From Haemonchus contortus (lineage: Eukaryota > Nematoda > Chromadorea > Rhabditida > Trichostrongylidae): a stretch of DNA of 64,000 nt. The stretch spans positions 3,927,607 through 3,991,606 of the forward strand of contig LS997567.1 of assembly GCA_000469685.2 (NCBI GenBank). Reading direction: 5' to 3'. Position numbers and translations under genes: made by a program. Positions 35,150 through 48,589 of the stretch are shown piece after piece. Each line of letters begins with the position of its first letter. Within the stretch, counting starts at the first letter, position 1. The notes below the pieces were generated by a model that saw only the letters and a program-made list of their open reading frames with translations, was not told where the DNA came from and searched no databases.

Positions 35150-37517
35150 CCCCGCGATTGGCTCTTTATGCATCACTTTCCTGGAATGGGCAGGTCTGAT
35201 ACGCTACTCGCGCCAGGACCCACTCATATATTACCAGGCGTGCCCTTTGAAGTCGCACGGAGGGCTTGGCTTAGGTTTCGTTGGTTAGGATTGGCGGAAT
35301 TTGGTAAACTATAAGGCTTCGTGGGACAGAAATTGCTAGTAGTGTAGATAGTGTCATATTTGCCCAGCAGCTTTTTGAGTAGTATTGCAAAAAGTGATGG
35401 TGGACCTTGTAACCGAATTCCCACGGTCACACGCAAGCACGCGGCTATGGCTTCGCCGCAGTTACCGTAATCATTCAGTGAGAATTCAAATTTGTCATCA
35501 CACGGCGCGCTCTTACACGCAGCGCGTATGGTGTTCGGGTGCAGGATCCAACACGCAATGGAATTAGCTTCAAACTAACAGCATTTCGAGTTTGGTGAGG
35601 GTGCTACGTACCGAAATATCATGTGACGCAATTCTGACTTTGGAAGTTCCTCTACCTACTTTTGACTTATCAGTAATGAATTTTGAAGTTTTTGAGTTCC
35701 CTCAAATTAAGCCAACTTTATTCTATCCTTTTTTTCGTATTCTTTAAAAGGTTAAATTTGAAACCACTTTTAGTAAGCACTGTCTATATCCGCGAGTTCA
35801 ATTCAGATCTCTTCCAAATTCACCGTCATCGTCAATATCACCGAATCTTCTCTGGTCAACTCAAATGATGTCATGTCAGCACAGTCCACTCTATATACCC
35901 AATGGAGGTTATTAACAACTCGTTTATGGGTATATCTACGGTATTCGGATATGACGTGTAGCGTATAGCGCCCTGAGATGTGATTCAAGTGGAGACCATT
36001 GACAAACGTGAAGAAGCGTTGAGATCTGCTGGGACGCGTGCGTTCGCGTCGCAGGAGGTTGGTTATTGCTGATTAAGGATCTCAGGTGTTTCGAATAAGG
36101 ACCTCATACGACCTCATAAGAACACGATGATGGTCTCAGTAATTGAAGGCGATCGTGACGTGACCGTACCCTGATCGTCTGCATACCGTATCTTTGTTCG
36201 CATCAGGAATCGCTGTGTGTGGTTAGGTGGTTGGTGAAATGTATAGCGTTATCGTCCGGATACCTCCATGTTTTGCATGATTGTGGTTGATTCGACGTGA
36301 ATCGCATCTTAGTAGAATTATAGTTTTTAGTTTAGCCGGTTGCTGTTCTGACATATTGTCCATTGCAGATGAGCCCTTTCAATAGTTGTTTACTTTGAAA
36401 TGCTGTTTGTATTGTATGTTTACTTTGTAATAAGTGTTAGTATACTCATTCTCAGACATTCAGTGCCATTTCGACGGAATTCGTTGTTGATGTTGCTCAC
36501 ATTTTACCGTGTATCACTTGTGTTAGTTGTTAGTTTAGGACATAGATGACTTTTCACTACTGCTGTCACCTTCAGATCCACTGAAATCCCGAAAGACCCA
36601 GGGACCATTACTAAACAGGCATACTCTCATCATCAGGACACCCGAAAATTTGAGCGAATCTGATACAATCGCTTCCAACGTGAATTTAGGGGTGAAGAGG
36701 GAAAATGGGCTGATTAAAGATGTGCGACGTGCCGAGTATACTTGTGATTGGTGGATTTCGTGTCGCACCAATCACAGTCTTTCATGGAGCACGTGGCGCA
36801 AGCAGTCTCGGGTCCGCTACCGTCATTAATATTAGTGAATTTCAAGTGAAGGTTACATACGTAGTGAAACGTTTTGTCATATTGTTATATTTTTCGTAAC
36901 GGTGTTGTTTTTGTCAGAAACATTGTCATTCTACTAGCATTTATAACGGGTAGCGATGTTGTTGGATCAAATTTGAAATTTTCATATGAAATTCACTTTT
37001 GTATGTCATGTACATATATAAATGATCTAAATTCCGTAAAAATTGATAAAACAGGCCCGCAAGATGGGATGTTTGAGGATAAATCTCCGTGCACCTCGCC
37101 TATGGTCTGAATTGAACAGGTATAGCGTAGTAGATGAGGCTGCAGCTGTTTAACAATTGACTCAAAATTCAATTTCTTGAAGCCGTGGAGCGTTTTTTTT
37201 ATCGAAATTTGCTACAGTTATACGGCATTCCTTGACCATTGAAAATGTAGCCGGTTGCAGAGGTATTTCTACTTGTTAAATGCTAAGATAGTCAAGTTTT
37301 TATTTCGAAAGGCAGGGTTTTAGGATTGCAGAACTGTCACTAGCTGTTTCCTTTCTGACGCAGAGGGAGTGAACCTGATTATGTGCTCACACAGGACGCT
37401 TACAAAGGGGTGGGGTTCGCAAAATATATGTTAGATCTGTTTGAGTTGCAGTTTGTAGTGGCAGCGGAGCTCCAGCGACCACAGGTTGCTCTCTATGGGT
37501 ATCGTATCTGTAGAGGT
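35150..37517. other. Gene-poor interval with a short inverted repeat
   Basis: TGTGATTGGTG at 36743-36753 pairs with CACCAATCACA at 36766-36776. A minus-strand frame at 36535-36771 ends with a Ser/Asp/Glu-rich run that looks protein-like, but it has no splice partners. A plus-strand frame at 36874-37110 has a hydrophobic segment but no other support. Confidence 0.35.
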
Positions 37518-37767
37518 GTGGTGCATTAGGAACGAAATGGTCGCGTCGCGGTGAGAGGGGCGTCGCACGCGCAGGAACGTAACATTATGCAGCAGTGGGT
37601 AAGAAATACAAGAACAAAAGTACTAATACTAGAGTTATGCATAAAATAATGATCGCATATCGATTGTGCTGTATGAAGAATGCTAGAGCTGTAATAGCGG
37701 CGAGTGAGTGGTCCACGACAGCCGCGTGCGGCGGATCGATTACCCAAAATCGTTCCTAACGCCCGTC
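37518..37767 (-). mobile_element. MITE, family A, inverted full-length copy
   Basis: This is about 250 bp and is the reverse complement of the copy at 27113-27357 along nearly its whole length. The right end carries GGCGGATCGATTACCCAAAA and the complement of GGGCGTTAGGAACG. Confidence 0.75.
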
Positions 37768-37832
37768 ACCCTATCTGTAGGGACTTCAAGAACACAACGC
37801 ATTCGGTGCATAGCAGTCGAAAACAAAATTTG

Positions 37833-38066
37833 ACGTTGGATGCGCCCCACAATCGAATTTCCTTCAGGATCGTTGGCATTTTGAATGCGTATGTGGCCTA
37901 TACAATGATTTTCCGTTATACAAGCCAGTGTCCTCAGTTGATCCCCCAAACGAGTCTGAAACCGACCTAGGAAGAAGGGAATTCTTCTTCGGCTTGGGTT
38001 AGGATCAATCCGTGATTCGATCTTCGGACCATGCATGCGTGATAGTGTTGGCGCTTTACCATCTGC
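37833..38066 (-). repeat. tRNA-derived SINE, copy
   Basis: The minus strand has GATGGTAAAGCGCC, a B-box-like AGATCGAATCACGG, the body, the CATTCAAAATGCC segment and a GGGGCGCATCC tail, collinear with the other copies. Confidence 0.65.
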
Positions 38067-41000
38067 AAGAATTTACTTCTCGGACAGGGCTGTCGTCGTT
38101 CGCAGAAGCACGAGGTTCTACGGAAAAGTCTTCAGGTCGATCGTACTGCAAATCATAGCGACGTTGCATTTTTTCGTTTAAAAAACTAAGGACAATAGTT
38201 TATTTATTCCCATGTCATACCCGTCGAAATGGCTTCCTTCAATGCTGAAAGGTGATTTTCAAATAAATGTCTTCGTCGCGGTTCGAATGCAATTTTGATG
38301 AAAAATTCAGTATTCACGGTATTCAATTTCCCTAGTGCATATCGTTTTGGAAAACCAAAATAGGACCATCAACGTCACAGAAATTCATCAATTTCAATGA
38401 AAAACATATCCTCATATTTGGGGCTGGTATTATTCCTGCTTAACAATTCCATTCCTGCGTGGGCCAAATGGACTTCGTATCCTTCGAGCGGGTTTTCATC
38501 TAATCCGGAAGTTTAACTTCTTTGGTAAATGGGACTTCAAAGGGACATGCCCTCTCAAACGTATCTCGAGATTATCCATGTCTAATGGATGACAAATTAT
38601 GAGATGAAAAAGTATGCATAATAAATTCAGAATTACGTCATTACTTTTATAGGATCTGCGATCGTCAACATGCAAACTGAACAAGTATGACTTTCTGGTT
38701 AGCAACAAGTAGGAAACGGGTTTGAAACTTCCTGACCAGTAATTTTTTTTCTGGAATGCTCCCAAAAACAGAATAAGAGGAGGAAGTCTGAGAGTAGAAT
38801 GATAGACGGATCGAATTCGCCGAAATTTTTTTGTTGAAAGTTTGAAAAACTGCAAAATCAGACGTCGGATGCCAGTCAGAAGTCGTCAGTTAGCCACATT
38901 TTGAAAAAAATTACCTTTGCATTTTGAAGCAGTAGTAGAGTGCTTGGATTTCCTGAAATGATTTGAATGGATGGCTGAATGCTTCATCTAGACAGCCTGC
39001 TCAACCTCGATGAAGTCTGAGTTTTTTGCGGTTTCACTTTAATCATATTTTGTACCCATCGGTTTTTTGTACTCATTGAGGAAATACTGACATTCCTATG
39101 TCAATTTAACTGCGAACTTTATCCACATGTCACAGAAATTCTTGAATTTTGCGTGACTATTGATCATTTTTTTAGAGCATGGGACAGCAATATGGATAAA
39201 GTGGCGGACCAGTGAACATCTTGAGTCCCTGGCTCTCATCGCTGGTTGTTATTATTGGTTTACAACTATTGCCCATTATTTCAGTACACGAGAGGATCAC
39301 AAACAGAGTTTAAAAAGGGCTGCAAAAGCAGTCTAGCCGAGGTGGCACCCAAAAGTGGCCGTGATATAGCGGCCTTTTTCAGGCTTGACCAATCACAATG
39401 AAGCGTTAGGATGCCGTCGAATAGTATGCTTATGTGTGAGGCAGCCAGACGGTCACAGACAGCGATGCATTTATACGGAACCTGCAATAATACATCTTCT
39501 TTTGCTTCTTTCAAGAATACAGTTGCTATGCTATGGTCTGTGCTGTCAGTACTATGATGCAAGGGGATTTTTGTCATATGCGACCTCTGTAGTCAGTTCT
39601 ATTCCTTACTGCCGCAATTTACATCTTGTCCAATACCTCTTCCATACCGATTCTTTCGTGATAATCTCCTGCAACCCCTTTTTGATACAATTTGAAGACT
39701 TACATTTCAAAAAAAAAATGACTTACATTTTTTGTTTCCCTCTCTTTCTCTATTCTTCATTATAAGTTCCATCCTTACATTTAAACGAGATACCTTAAAA
39801 CTATCGTGAACTTTATTTTCATGAGAAAGGGTCCAGCTGTTGTGTTCCGTGTTCAGCAAAGGTTCATTTTGCTTGAAATGAAACATATCTGATCTTTTCC
39901 AATCGTTTACAATTACTCGTGAATCATTTCAGTTCACAGAAAAAGTTAAATAAGTTACTCTATCAATTAATACAGGCATGCTCCTGTTTATTTGGTAATT
40001 ATTCATATTTTAGAAGTAACAATACATTAAAAGGATTTTCGGAAGCTACAGTATCTCTGTACTAATTTGTCTATTTTTACATGTATTTACAGCAGCGATT
40101 TCTTCACTGAATATCAAGACCCAACAAACTTATGCATATGGGGTATGATTTTAATGATGGCAATTTGACTTGCAGTAGTAGTATGTAGTACAACCCAAAA
40201 AAGGTGGTGGAGGGAAGACACAAAAAGCAAATGACGTCAGTTCTTAAATTAATTCAGAAAAGTACAATGTTTTCTTACATCACGTTATGCACTCTAACTC
40301 GGGAGAAGCAATCTTTCCTTTAAGCTTCATTCTTTAAATATAAACAATTCACAACACTTGACTAACGAAAATTAAAGGATGTGATGATCGACCCATCTTG
40401 AAAGTGCAATTTGTTTCTTTTGCCACTTGTTATTGCCTTCATTCTCCGGAGTGGATCGCGAAACTACCCAGGAGAGCATGTGCTCCGGAGTGATAATAGT
40501 TGATAGTCAGTGATACCTAATGCCTGCTCTGGACGCCTTAAATACTATGATACGCACTTATCTTTGACTTCATAGGCTCTAACGAAGGCAACATAGCTGA
40601 ATAAATCTCTTTGTCATCTTTGTTACGGGTTTAAATACAATTATCACAAAGATCACCAAAAACCGAACCAAGATTCCCCAAAACTTGAACGTGATTACTC
40701 ACCTATGGCGATAGTTATAATTAGTGATAACCGGTTATAATTGATGATATCATCCTCGTTTGTTTGCGAGTTTATTGTAAAATAGAGAACGTGACTTATT
40801 TATATCTGAATGTCAGAAGGTTTTTCTCAGCCTGAGTGTAAAAGTGGTTTTCAGCCACCAAAATGATTTCTGGTTTAGGAGCGCCATATTTGAATACCTA
40901 TTTTCAAATAGCCTAGGCTTTGAATGTAATAATTCATTGACAATTACATATAAAACACCAGTTACTGAATTTTTAGTTATAAAATGACATTTTCTGATTA

Positions 41001-43076
41001 TATGCTATACTGCTTATTGCAAGTTTTTTTGTGATCACAAGATGAACCTTGTAATTTCTATTTTGCGATGGAAATAGCTATGGTAATACCTTTAAGCCGA
41101 TAGCTACTTTCAACTCATTAGCTTTGGTGATTAGGCACTCGAAGAAAGGAGGTTTTACGAGATACCAAAAGCTACACGATGGGATAAGTAAGTATATGAA
41201 AACAAGACCCTTTGGACGTTCTTTCAATTCTATGTAGCGACTGTTCAGACATCAAAGTGGCAGAATTACAGTAATCCATGGCCGTAAAAATTAAAAAAAC
41301 CGAAATAAACGTCCCAATTAGCGTCACTTGAGTTTTTGTGATAAGAATAACTTATTCTTCGTATTTTATTACTCTGAACTAATATTCTACGAAGAGTGAA
41401 TTCACTGCCCCTTCCTGGCCGTCAGCATCCAGTTCTTGCAGAGCCTTCAGTGTTGATTAATACAAATAGCTTGTAAAATTAAGAGGGAAACGAGACATTC
41501 TGTGATAAATTACTGTCTCTAATTAAACAATTTTATATTCCACTGGAAATGAAGAAGAATTTATTTTCCTTCGTCACTTTATGTCCGTTTTTTTCCGAAA
41601 TGAACTTGATTACAAAGAAAAAACCGACAAAAAATTATCCGGCCACACTAAATCTTTGGTATTATCTTCATAAAGCTTGTTTCTATTTTGAATCATAGAA
41701 GAAATTGAAAGCGTCCGTTACTTAAGTAGGACCTTTGGTACCAGCCCTTACTCATAGAAGGTTTAATGTCTATAAACGACATCTGGCGACTTTGTTGGTA
41801 AAACCGGAAGTCGTTCTAGGTGGTTGCTAACGGACACGGCCCTTTTGTTTCTCTGCCTTTTTACCTGGTACTCAAAATAGGACGTGTAATGGCGTTTTTT
41901 TTTGCTTGCTATACTCAATGGGAATCATTTTGGGACCAATAAAACATTTGATTGGTTGATGTTGATATTTTGTTCGATCCCAACCTCCCTTCAGCCCAGT
42001 CATCGGTTGTATCTTCGAAAAACTGCCGAACTGAAACTGAAAAAATTTTTTAACTGAGGATTTCAATTGACAACTTTTCCTGATTAGGTGACGTCATGGA
42101 AATCAAAATAGCCTGAGGCTGGAGCAAAAAAGGTAGAGAGAAAGTCTGTCGCTAAATATTGAGACAGGATCTACTGGTCATATTCTTCTGGAAGAAAGTA
42201 GGGGAAGTGGAAGGGGAGACTCGTGAAGAAAACGTCAGAAAATATGTTGTTCATAAAAAAAAAATAGAAAAATCAATAAGAAGCTGTAGTGTTGGCAAAA
42301 TGAAGCAAGTTCTTTTTAATAGAAAGGGATGAGAAGGAGGAAAAAGGGAGTCGCAAGGGTCGCGAAAGATGAGGAAGAAAAAGAAGAAGAAGAAGGAGAA
42401 GGAAAAGGAGAAGAAGAAGAGTAGTAAGTAGAAGGGACCTCTTCAGCAAAAGAAGAGCGTAAACTCTCTATAAAAAGTCTCTCTCCTGGTTTTACAAGTA
42501 TTAGTGGGTTGTTAGAGTTTTCCAAATAGCCTATCTTATTGCATACCTAGCCCACATGACCAGCCATGTTGATTCGGTCCATTACTCATTTACAACAGAG
42601 CCTAGTGGGCTATATTTGAATTCCGATAGATTGTTTACTGTTATTGACACCAAACTAATCCCTAGTCTGACTTCACTGACTTAAAATTCCGGAATGAACT
42701 AATGACGCTTGAAGGATGGCCCGTCACGAAGAATTATAGTCTTTAGGTACACGGAAATGAAGTGCAAAAAGAGCTAATGGATTTTCAGGGGAGCTTTCAG
42801 AAAACGGTAGTAACAAATGGAAGAGGTCAACGAGTAAGATTACTGCAAAGGTCTTAAGTTAGGAAGCTCTTTGCGTTTTTTTTTGCGAAGACTCAGCGGA
42901 AAGGGGTCGATCACTGCACCGGAAATCGAAATTCTCGCTTCGATTCCACTTTTATATTCTCAATATTCTGGCATCCATCACTGGAAATAAATCTTGAGTT
43001 CTTCAAAAGCTTATAATTGTGTTTATATTGGGGAAAAGCTATGACAAAACACGGAAATGAAAAGGGGATTCTATTA
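38067..43076. other. AT-rich gene desert, including a purine-rich tract
   Basis: Only scattered short frames occur over about 5 kb and none has splice context. The tract at about 42,370-42,420 is almost pure G/A with many GAA and GAG triplets. I see no gene. Confidence 0.5.
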
Positions 43077-43157
43077 ATTACCCGTTACCGTTTACGTCTA
43101 CCTATGGAAACGTTGCTATTGACGCAAGGTTTCCGTAGGTAGGCGTTAACTGGTAAT
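43077..43157. repeat. Imperfect inverted repeat
   Basis: ATTACC at 43077 pairs with GGTAAT ending at 43157. The inner arms TCTACCTATGGAAAC and GTTTCCGTAGGTAGG pair with one mismatch around a short loop. Total arm length is about 33 bases with a small bulge. Confidence 0.65.
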
Positions 43158-43404
43158 CAATGATATGGAATATACAAAATTGCACAGCATTTTAATATTT
43201 TTATGCTGTAATCGTTGGTAATTGAGTTATTGTAAGGCATAGTTATCCATAACAGCCAAAGTGGACCTCAAGCTTTCAATTACTACCGGTTCGATACATT
43301 GCAGAACCGGGTTTACAAGAAGATTAGATAGACTCTTATGGGTGTACTTCACGTAATCTTTGGAATTTGAAGTCTGAAAAAGTAAAAGATAAATTCTTTG
43401 AGAG

Positions 43405-43676
43405 TCAGTCAATCCCGTCTATAGAATGCGCCCCGCACTCGACTTCCCTTCGGAATTGTAGTAGCGTACTAATGCATATATCGCCTATACAACGACTGGG
43501 GGTGGTCAGCCGATGTGCAAGTCGGTGCTTTTATCCTCCCAAACGATTCTGGTAGTAGTTGACAGACCCAGGAGGGATGGGAGAATTAGTTGACCTGGGC
43601 GGATATCGATCCGGGATTGGAACCCGTGAAAACGCGTGTGTGATTGTGAGTGCACCACAGGCCACTACACCACATC
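43405..43676 (-). repeat. tRNA-derived SINE, well-preserved copy
   Basis: The minus strand gives GGTGTAGTGGCCTGTGGTGC, the B-box-containing GGGTTCCAATCCCGG, ATCGATATCCGCCC, the body with GGCTGACCACCCCC, and the tail GGGGCGCATTCTATAGACGG. With 403-680 it gives the clearest view of the family consensus. Confidence 0.75.
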
Positions 43677-45234
43677 TTTCCCTCTATGTCCCAATTCGAG
43701 ATCAGGGATTCTCCTACTTTCGATACGCCTAACCAAAAATAGAAGTGCACGCTTACTCATTCCCTGTTTTCCAGGACGTTTCTTTCTATTTTAATTTCAT
43801 CCACTTTCTTTAGCCTCGGGGCTCAAACCCTATGGAGGGAGTTTGTTTTCATGAAGTGCATTATGGGTCCAAAGCTGTTTGACAGCATCCCCTTGGGGGT
43901 TCTGGGTAACTACGGGCACCGAAAATTTCAGTCCATCCCCATCATGGATCCTCCAAAGGCTGCCAGCTTTCGTAGGGAGTCCATTAGAGATAACCTGGTA
44001 ACTTGGAGAGTTTCTGATTAAGACGAGCTCATCTTATGTAGGGGCTTTTCTCAACTTGAGTAAGTGGGGGAACTAAGCGCCTTTAATGTGAAGTTAACGT
44101 CTTCGATTTGTTCTTGAAATGTTATCGACATGACGTCAAGGTGTTTCGTATCCTAGGCTGCTTATTTACGGGCTCACGAGGATTATCTGAATTTTAACCA
44201 GTTGACTGCGCCTCACCGGATATAGGACCACAATCGAAGTCGCGTGTGGTTTTCCCGGATATAGCGCGAGCTTTTAAGAGCAATTGGTATGAGTGTCAAT
44301 AGACCACAGCAACACCTTCAAGACGAAAGTTGTGATATCACATGACCAGTTACCAGTTTGATTCACACACTTACGATCAAACGGGCGTAGGACCCCAGAA
44401 GCCTACCAGCTACATAGGGTAAAAGAGTTTGGAAGCTCTTTTTTACCGGTTAATCCTTGGGTGGTCGATCTAGGGCTACAGCGACCATGATCAAGGTAAT
44501 TCATATCATGTAGTACCGATGTATTGTTGGACTCTAGAGGAATGTTTTGAGAACCTCTGGTAAAAGTCGTTCTCATCTAATTCTTCAGCTTTAAGGTTCA
44601 AAGGAAAGCGAAGATGCCGAAAGGCCAGCTCATTTAAGTTAATAACCTTGAGGGGGCCCAAGCCAGTACACTCAGAAGTGAACCTTTTCAATCACATTTT
44701 TTTTGGAAGAATTGAGGGCGGCTGCGGTGGTCTTAGATGGGAGGTCTATTGGTGGAAAAGGCTCGACCTAACGTTCCTCTCGTACATTTGTAAACATCCG
44801 AGCTCACGTGCAAGATTTATATACGAACCTTGAAACAGTAAAGAATGGCTGGCATTTTATTAACCTGATGCTGGAGCTTCATTACGCATTTAGCCAGCAC
44901 CATAATCTTGAGAGTGGAAAAACGAGAGCGTGACGAATGGTTGCTGCATTCTTCTGGAATCGCATTGTTAATGCTGGCCTTTGCTAGGAATTCATTCAAA
45001 AAAATGTATTGCAATAAAAGACGTGCAAATGGACTGGCTTTCTGCTGGTTGAGTCTTATTTTTCATTATTGCTAGTTATCTTTGTGGCTTACTGACAAGA
45101 ACCGCTGCAGTGAGTGTCTCCATTTTTGGCTCAAATGTCAAGGAGATTCTCTGCCTTGGATAGCCATAAGAGAATGCTTCAATCAATGCCAATTTCATAA
45201 TTTTAGGGTATTTTTGCCGTTTCCTCTCACGTAC
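43677..45234. other. No gene recognised
   Basis: Short frames only on either strand, with no phase-compatible splice edges. No repeat family was identified. Confidence 0.45.
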
Positions 45235-45361
45235 CTCTCCTGAACCTTTCCTTTTGTTGCTGCTTTAGCTAGATCCTGCCATTCCGGCACCACCTTACGA
45301 GACCAAGATTGATCAGCCTCGACTGGAAATGGGCAGGATTCTTCTTGAAAGTCTTCAATTT
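45235..45361 (-). other. Isolated candidate exon
   Basis: This open segment of 127 bases is preceded on the minus strand by TTTCTTGCCCAG and followed by the donor-like GAG|GTACGTGAG. It would encode about 41 residues beginning IEDFQEESCPFP, with charged and aromatic residues typical of coding sequence. I found no in-phase neighbouring exon and do not recognise the family. Confidence 0.25.
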
Positions 45362-45476
45362 CTGGGCAAGAAATTAACATCCCAGTTTTGACTTGATGTT
45401 TTGTTAACTGCTGTTATTTCGCCGCAGTACTCGATCCGGAAGTCTCATAAAGTTGACGATTTATGGACAAAACTCC

Positions 45477-45549
45477 GGTCTCGAACGGGACTTGAACCCG
45501 TGCTTGTGCTTTCCGAGCACCGTGCTCTATCCCTTACACTACTGAGACC
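45477..45549 (-). repeat. tRNA-like 73-mer (tRNA pseudogene or SINE head)
   Basis: The minus strand folds partly as a tRNA. A 6-bp acceptor pairs GGTCTC with GAGACC. The T-arm is perfect (ACGGG/CCCGT around TTCAAGT). A- and B-box promoters are good. The anticodon stem has only four good pairs, the loop would be TCGGAAA with C in place of the universal U33, and the D-stem is weak. A working tRNA is therefore unlikely. Confidence 0.45.
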
Positions 45550-47314
45550 CCGCTTGCCATCGCCTGCCCCGGCTTTTATGCCGTAGCTCAACAGAACGGT
45601 TAAGCTGTAAGTTTTACACGAGATCACAGTCCTGTCTAGGTACCCTACACTTACTGGATGCACTTACTTTACTCGACATCATACATTTATGACGTAGTTA
45701 GTTCAAGGAACTAACCTAATTGTCTAACTTGGATATAGAGGAGGAGCTATGACGAGTAGGCGGGGTTATGCTAACTTGACGGACCCCTTTCTGTTGACAT
45801 TCTTACTGGTAACAATACACTTGCTGTTTTCGTCGACCATCACCTTCTAGCCAGTCACCTTCATAGGATCCGGTGTCGTCTTCTTTCATCGCGAGGACAG
45901 TTACACTGGATTTACTGCCTTTTACATGAGACTACTGTTACCCGTCGAGATTGTCCCAGAATGCATAGAGAACCGTTAAAGAGGATTATTCTGAAAGTTT
46001 GAATTCATGCCGTACTTTTACCGTTTTATGATTCTTCCGACATGGACATTTTTCAACATAGAGGGATCTGATCCTTAGACAGTGCATATGGTGGTAACGT
46101 TTTTCTTCGCCCACTCCCATTTGATATGATTTATTACCATGTAAATTGAGTTTCAACGATAAGTAACGAGTGCAATGTCGTGATTGATGCAAATCAAATC
46201 TCAGCCTCAAACGTCTATTATAGAAGAACTTAATTATGATAATTTTCTATTACGACGTTTTTCATGTCTCGTGCTCAGTTCTTCCGCCCACCCAACTCTT
46301 TGATATGGAACTGTTATAGTACAACTAGTAAAGAGTATAGCTACGAAGGTGGCCTCTTTATCGGACCATTTCAAGCAGACACTTCAGGTTTCTACCGCAA
46401 CTCAAGTGTCACTGAAGTTCCTGATACCATTTGAAAGGGGGACGGGGGTATTATTATTTCTGGTATAGCTCCATCTGGCACAACTGACTACAATTTTGTA
46501 AACCTGTAGTAGTAACTGTTTCTTCATGGCCTCCATACGCAATATCGCTTGACGTCATTTGTTCAAGAGCAGCACGCGACTCCACCCACAAACCTCCCCC
46601 GAGCTTTCGTCGTGGTCTCCTGTTGCCCTCCCAGCTGGTCGCCTACAGTCATCTACAGATGCCCGTCGCTGTATTCAAAGCCTCCCGACCCCATTTCCGC
46701 TCAGATGGCTGTAGGGTACCCATAGGCAGCACAGTGAACTTCACTTTTCACCAGTCCTTACAGGTTAAAAAAGAAAAAAGGATTAGGGATACTCCCCACC
46801 CTTGACTTATTGAAGATACATATCGATACTCTATTGAACTCTATTTTGTTCCTGTTTGTTAGTAACGCCACGGGTTTTCCGCACACTTGGTATTGGCTTT
46901 GTGAGAAATACTAGTCAGTACTAGTACGTTACTAGTGTTAGTCGCTTTACTCTTCCTAGCTCTGTGCATCAGAAAAGGATGTGCAGAGTTTCTACCCAAT
47001 AGCCAAAGTCAATGGTAAGCCGCTTCCCTCAGAATTAGAAGCCGCATCAGGTTCACCTTAAGGAACCATTCAAGCTCGTTGCCACGAGTCTTGAGGAAGG
47101 CGGTTGAGGTCACGAATCACCATTCATGGTCAGTGAACTTACAAAAAAGGCTTAGGAGAACATCAGATGCAGTGGTACCAGAGCTTTTGAAGTCTCTGGA
47201 TTCACAAATCCCTCACCTTTTTCACCCACTTCAAGGATTTCAAAGGAGTGGATAGGGAGTAGAGGGAGCGCCAGGATTGTTTTGGTACTTGGGCCCAACT
47301 CTGGAGGTTGGACC

Positions 47315-47614
47315 TCATACCTGTTGTATCCAGGTCTTCTGCGGCTTTAGGTTAGCCATCACGGCTGGGTTGTGCAGAACTTCAAAGCTGTTCCTTCTGC
47401 ACAGTTCTACTAGAAAGCTTCCAACGCCAGCTCTAGAAGCTCTAAGAGAACCCACATTCCAGGAGCCGGAGACTATCTGTTTTGAACTTTGTTTTCCAAA
47501 TTCTTCGACAAGATTTTTGGGCAATATCATTAAATGCAAACCTCTTGTTCGACTTGCTCGGACTTGCCGAGAGTCATTCGGTCCAGAACACACCTGTGCC
47601 ATGCCTAGCACCAC
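47315..47614 (-). mobile_element. Possible remnant of a non-LTR retrotransposon endonuclease
   Basis: A 99-codon minus-strand frame contains GSWNVGSL followed by VELCRRN. This resembles the opening of APE-type endonuclease domains in RTE-like elements (GTWNVRTL and a downstream helix). The match is short, decays quickly and shows no reverse transcriptase, so at most this is a scrap. Confidence 0.25.
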
Positions 47615-47621
47615 AAGTTAA

Positions 47622-48589
47622 GCCCAGACTTTTTGGGAGCAAAAAATTAGACTTGAAGCTCTCGGGGTCTGAACAGAGTATAAAAATCCGTGTTCCTCGG
47701 GAATAGTTCCAGATTAGTCAGGTCGTGCCAAATATAGCACCAAAAATTGAACCGATAGGGGATATCAGGCGATATTTCACTTAAAAGTAACCTTAGGGCA
47801 TTGCCGCTCTTCAAATAAACATTTACGATGACCCTAATGACAGGAAAGCAATGTGAAGTTCGTGTTGAGGTAATTCGGCTATGCCTGCCAGCTTTTGTTT
47901 GAAACCGCCCCCTTCCCGGTCAGGTTCTCCTCATTACTTGAATCAACTAAATCGACATCCGACGCCATGTCAATGACATCACTTTTTAATCTACAGCTTG
48001 CACGTGACAGATCTTTGTTGAATGGCAAAGTTTTTACTGGTAACGTAATTCTGCTGTGAAGTTATTTTGGTCACCAAGGCTCCACCTAACCTTCACCGTA
48101 CTGCATTACTAGTATATTTCTTGTGTTGAAGGCTTCATATGGCCCATGCTACACGCCATTAGAAGGACTCATTTCCTGGGAAGGGCTTCGAACCTTGAAC
48201 CCCGAAGCAAACCCTCTGAAACAGGGAGCGTGACCATGGAACAGCTACCGTATTCGGTGTTGGATGTCGTTTTATAATCGGGTTACAGAAACATCTGTTG
48301 AAAGTGTGCTACCAGTCAGTAGCAGTAATGTCTACCCTTTTAATCGTTCACAAGTAATCTCTAGATATGCGGCCAATTAGTGATATATTTGTACGTAGGC
48401 ATTCATCTATTATAAGATCCATACATAAATCAATGTTGTGTCATATGTAATGTACAATTATTTAAATACTATACTACGCTACCATCAATACTAACGCTGT
48501 ATAATGAATGAGTCATTTCGCAGAATAATGACTACCTTATATTGATGCTTCTTTGTCCTTCTGAATAGCGTATCTAGGCATTTTCAGGT
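47622..48589. other. No gene recognised
   Basis: No convincing frame. A B-box-like GGTTCAAGGTTCGAAGCC occurs on the minus strand near 48,190-48,210 without a recognisable A-box or family body. Confidence 0.4.

Noticed and set aside
45477..45549. Functional tRNA gene
   Set aside because: The T-arm and promoter boxes are good, but the anticodon stem is short, U33 is replaced by C and the D-stem is weak; pseudogene or SINE head fits better.
48190..48260. Another SINE head on the minus strand
   Set aside because: Only a B-box-like motif is visible; no A-box or family body follows.
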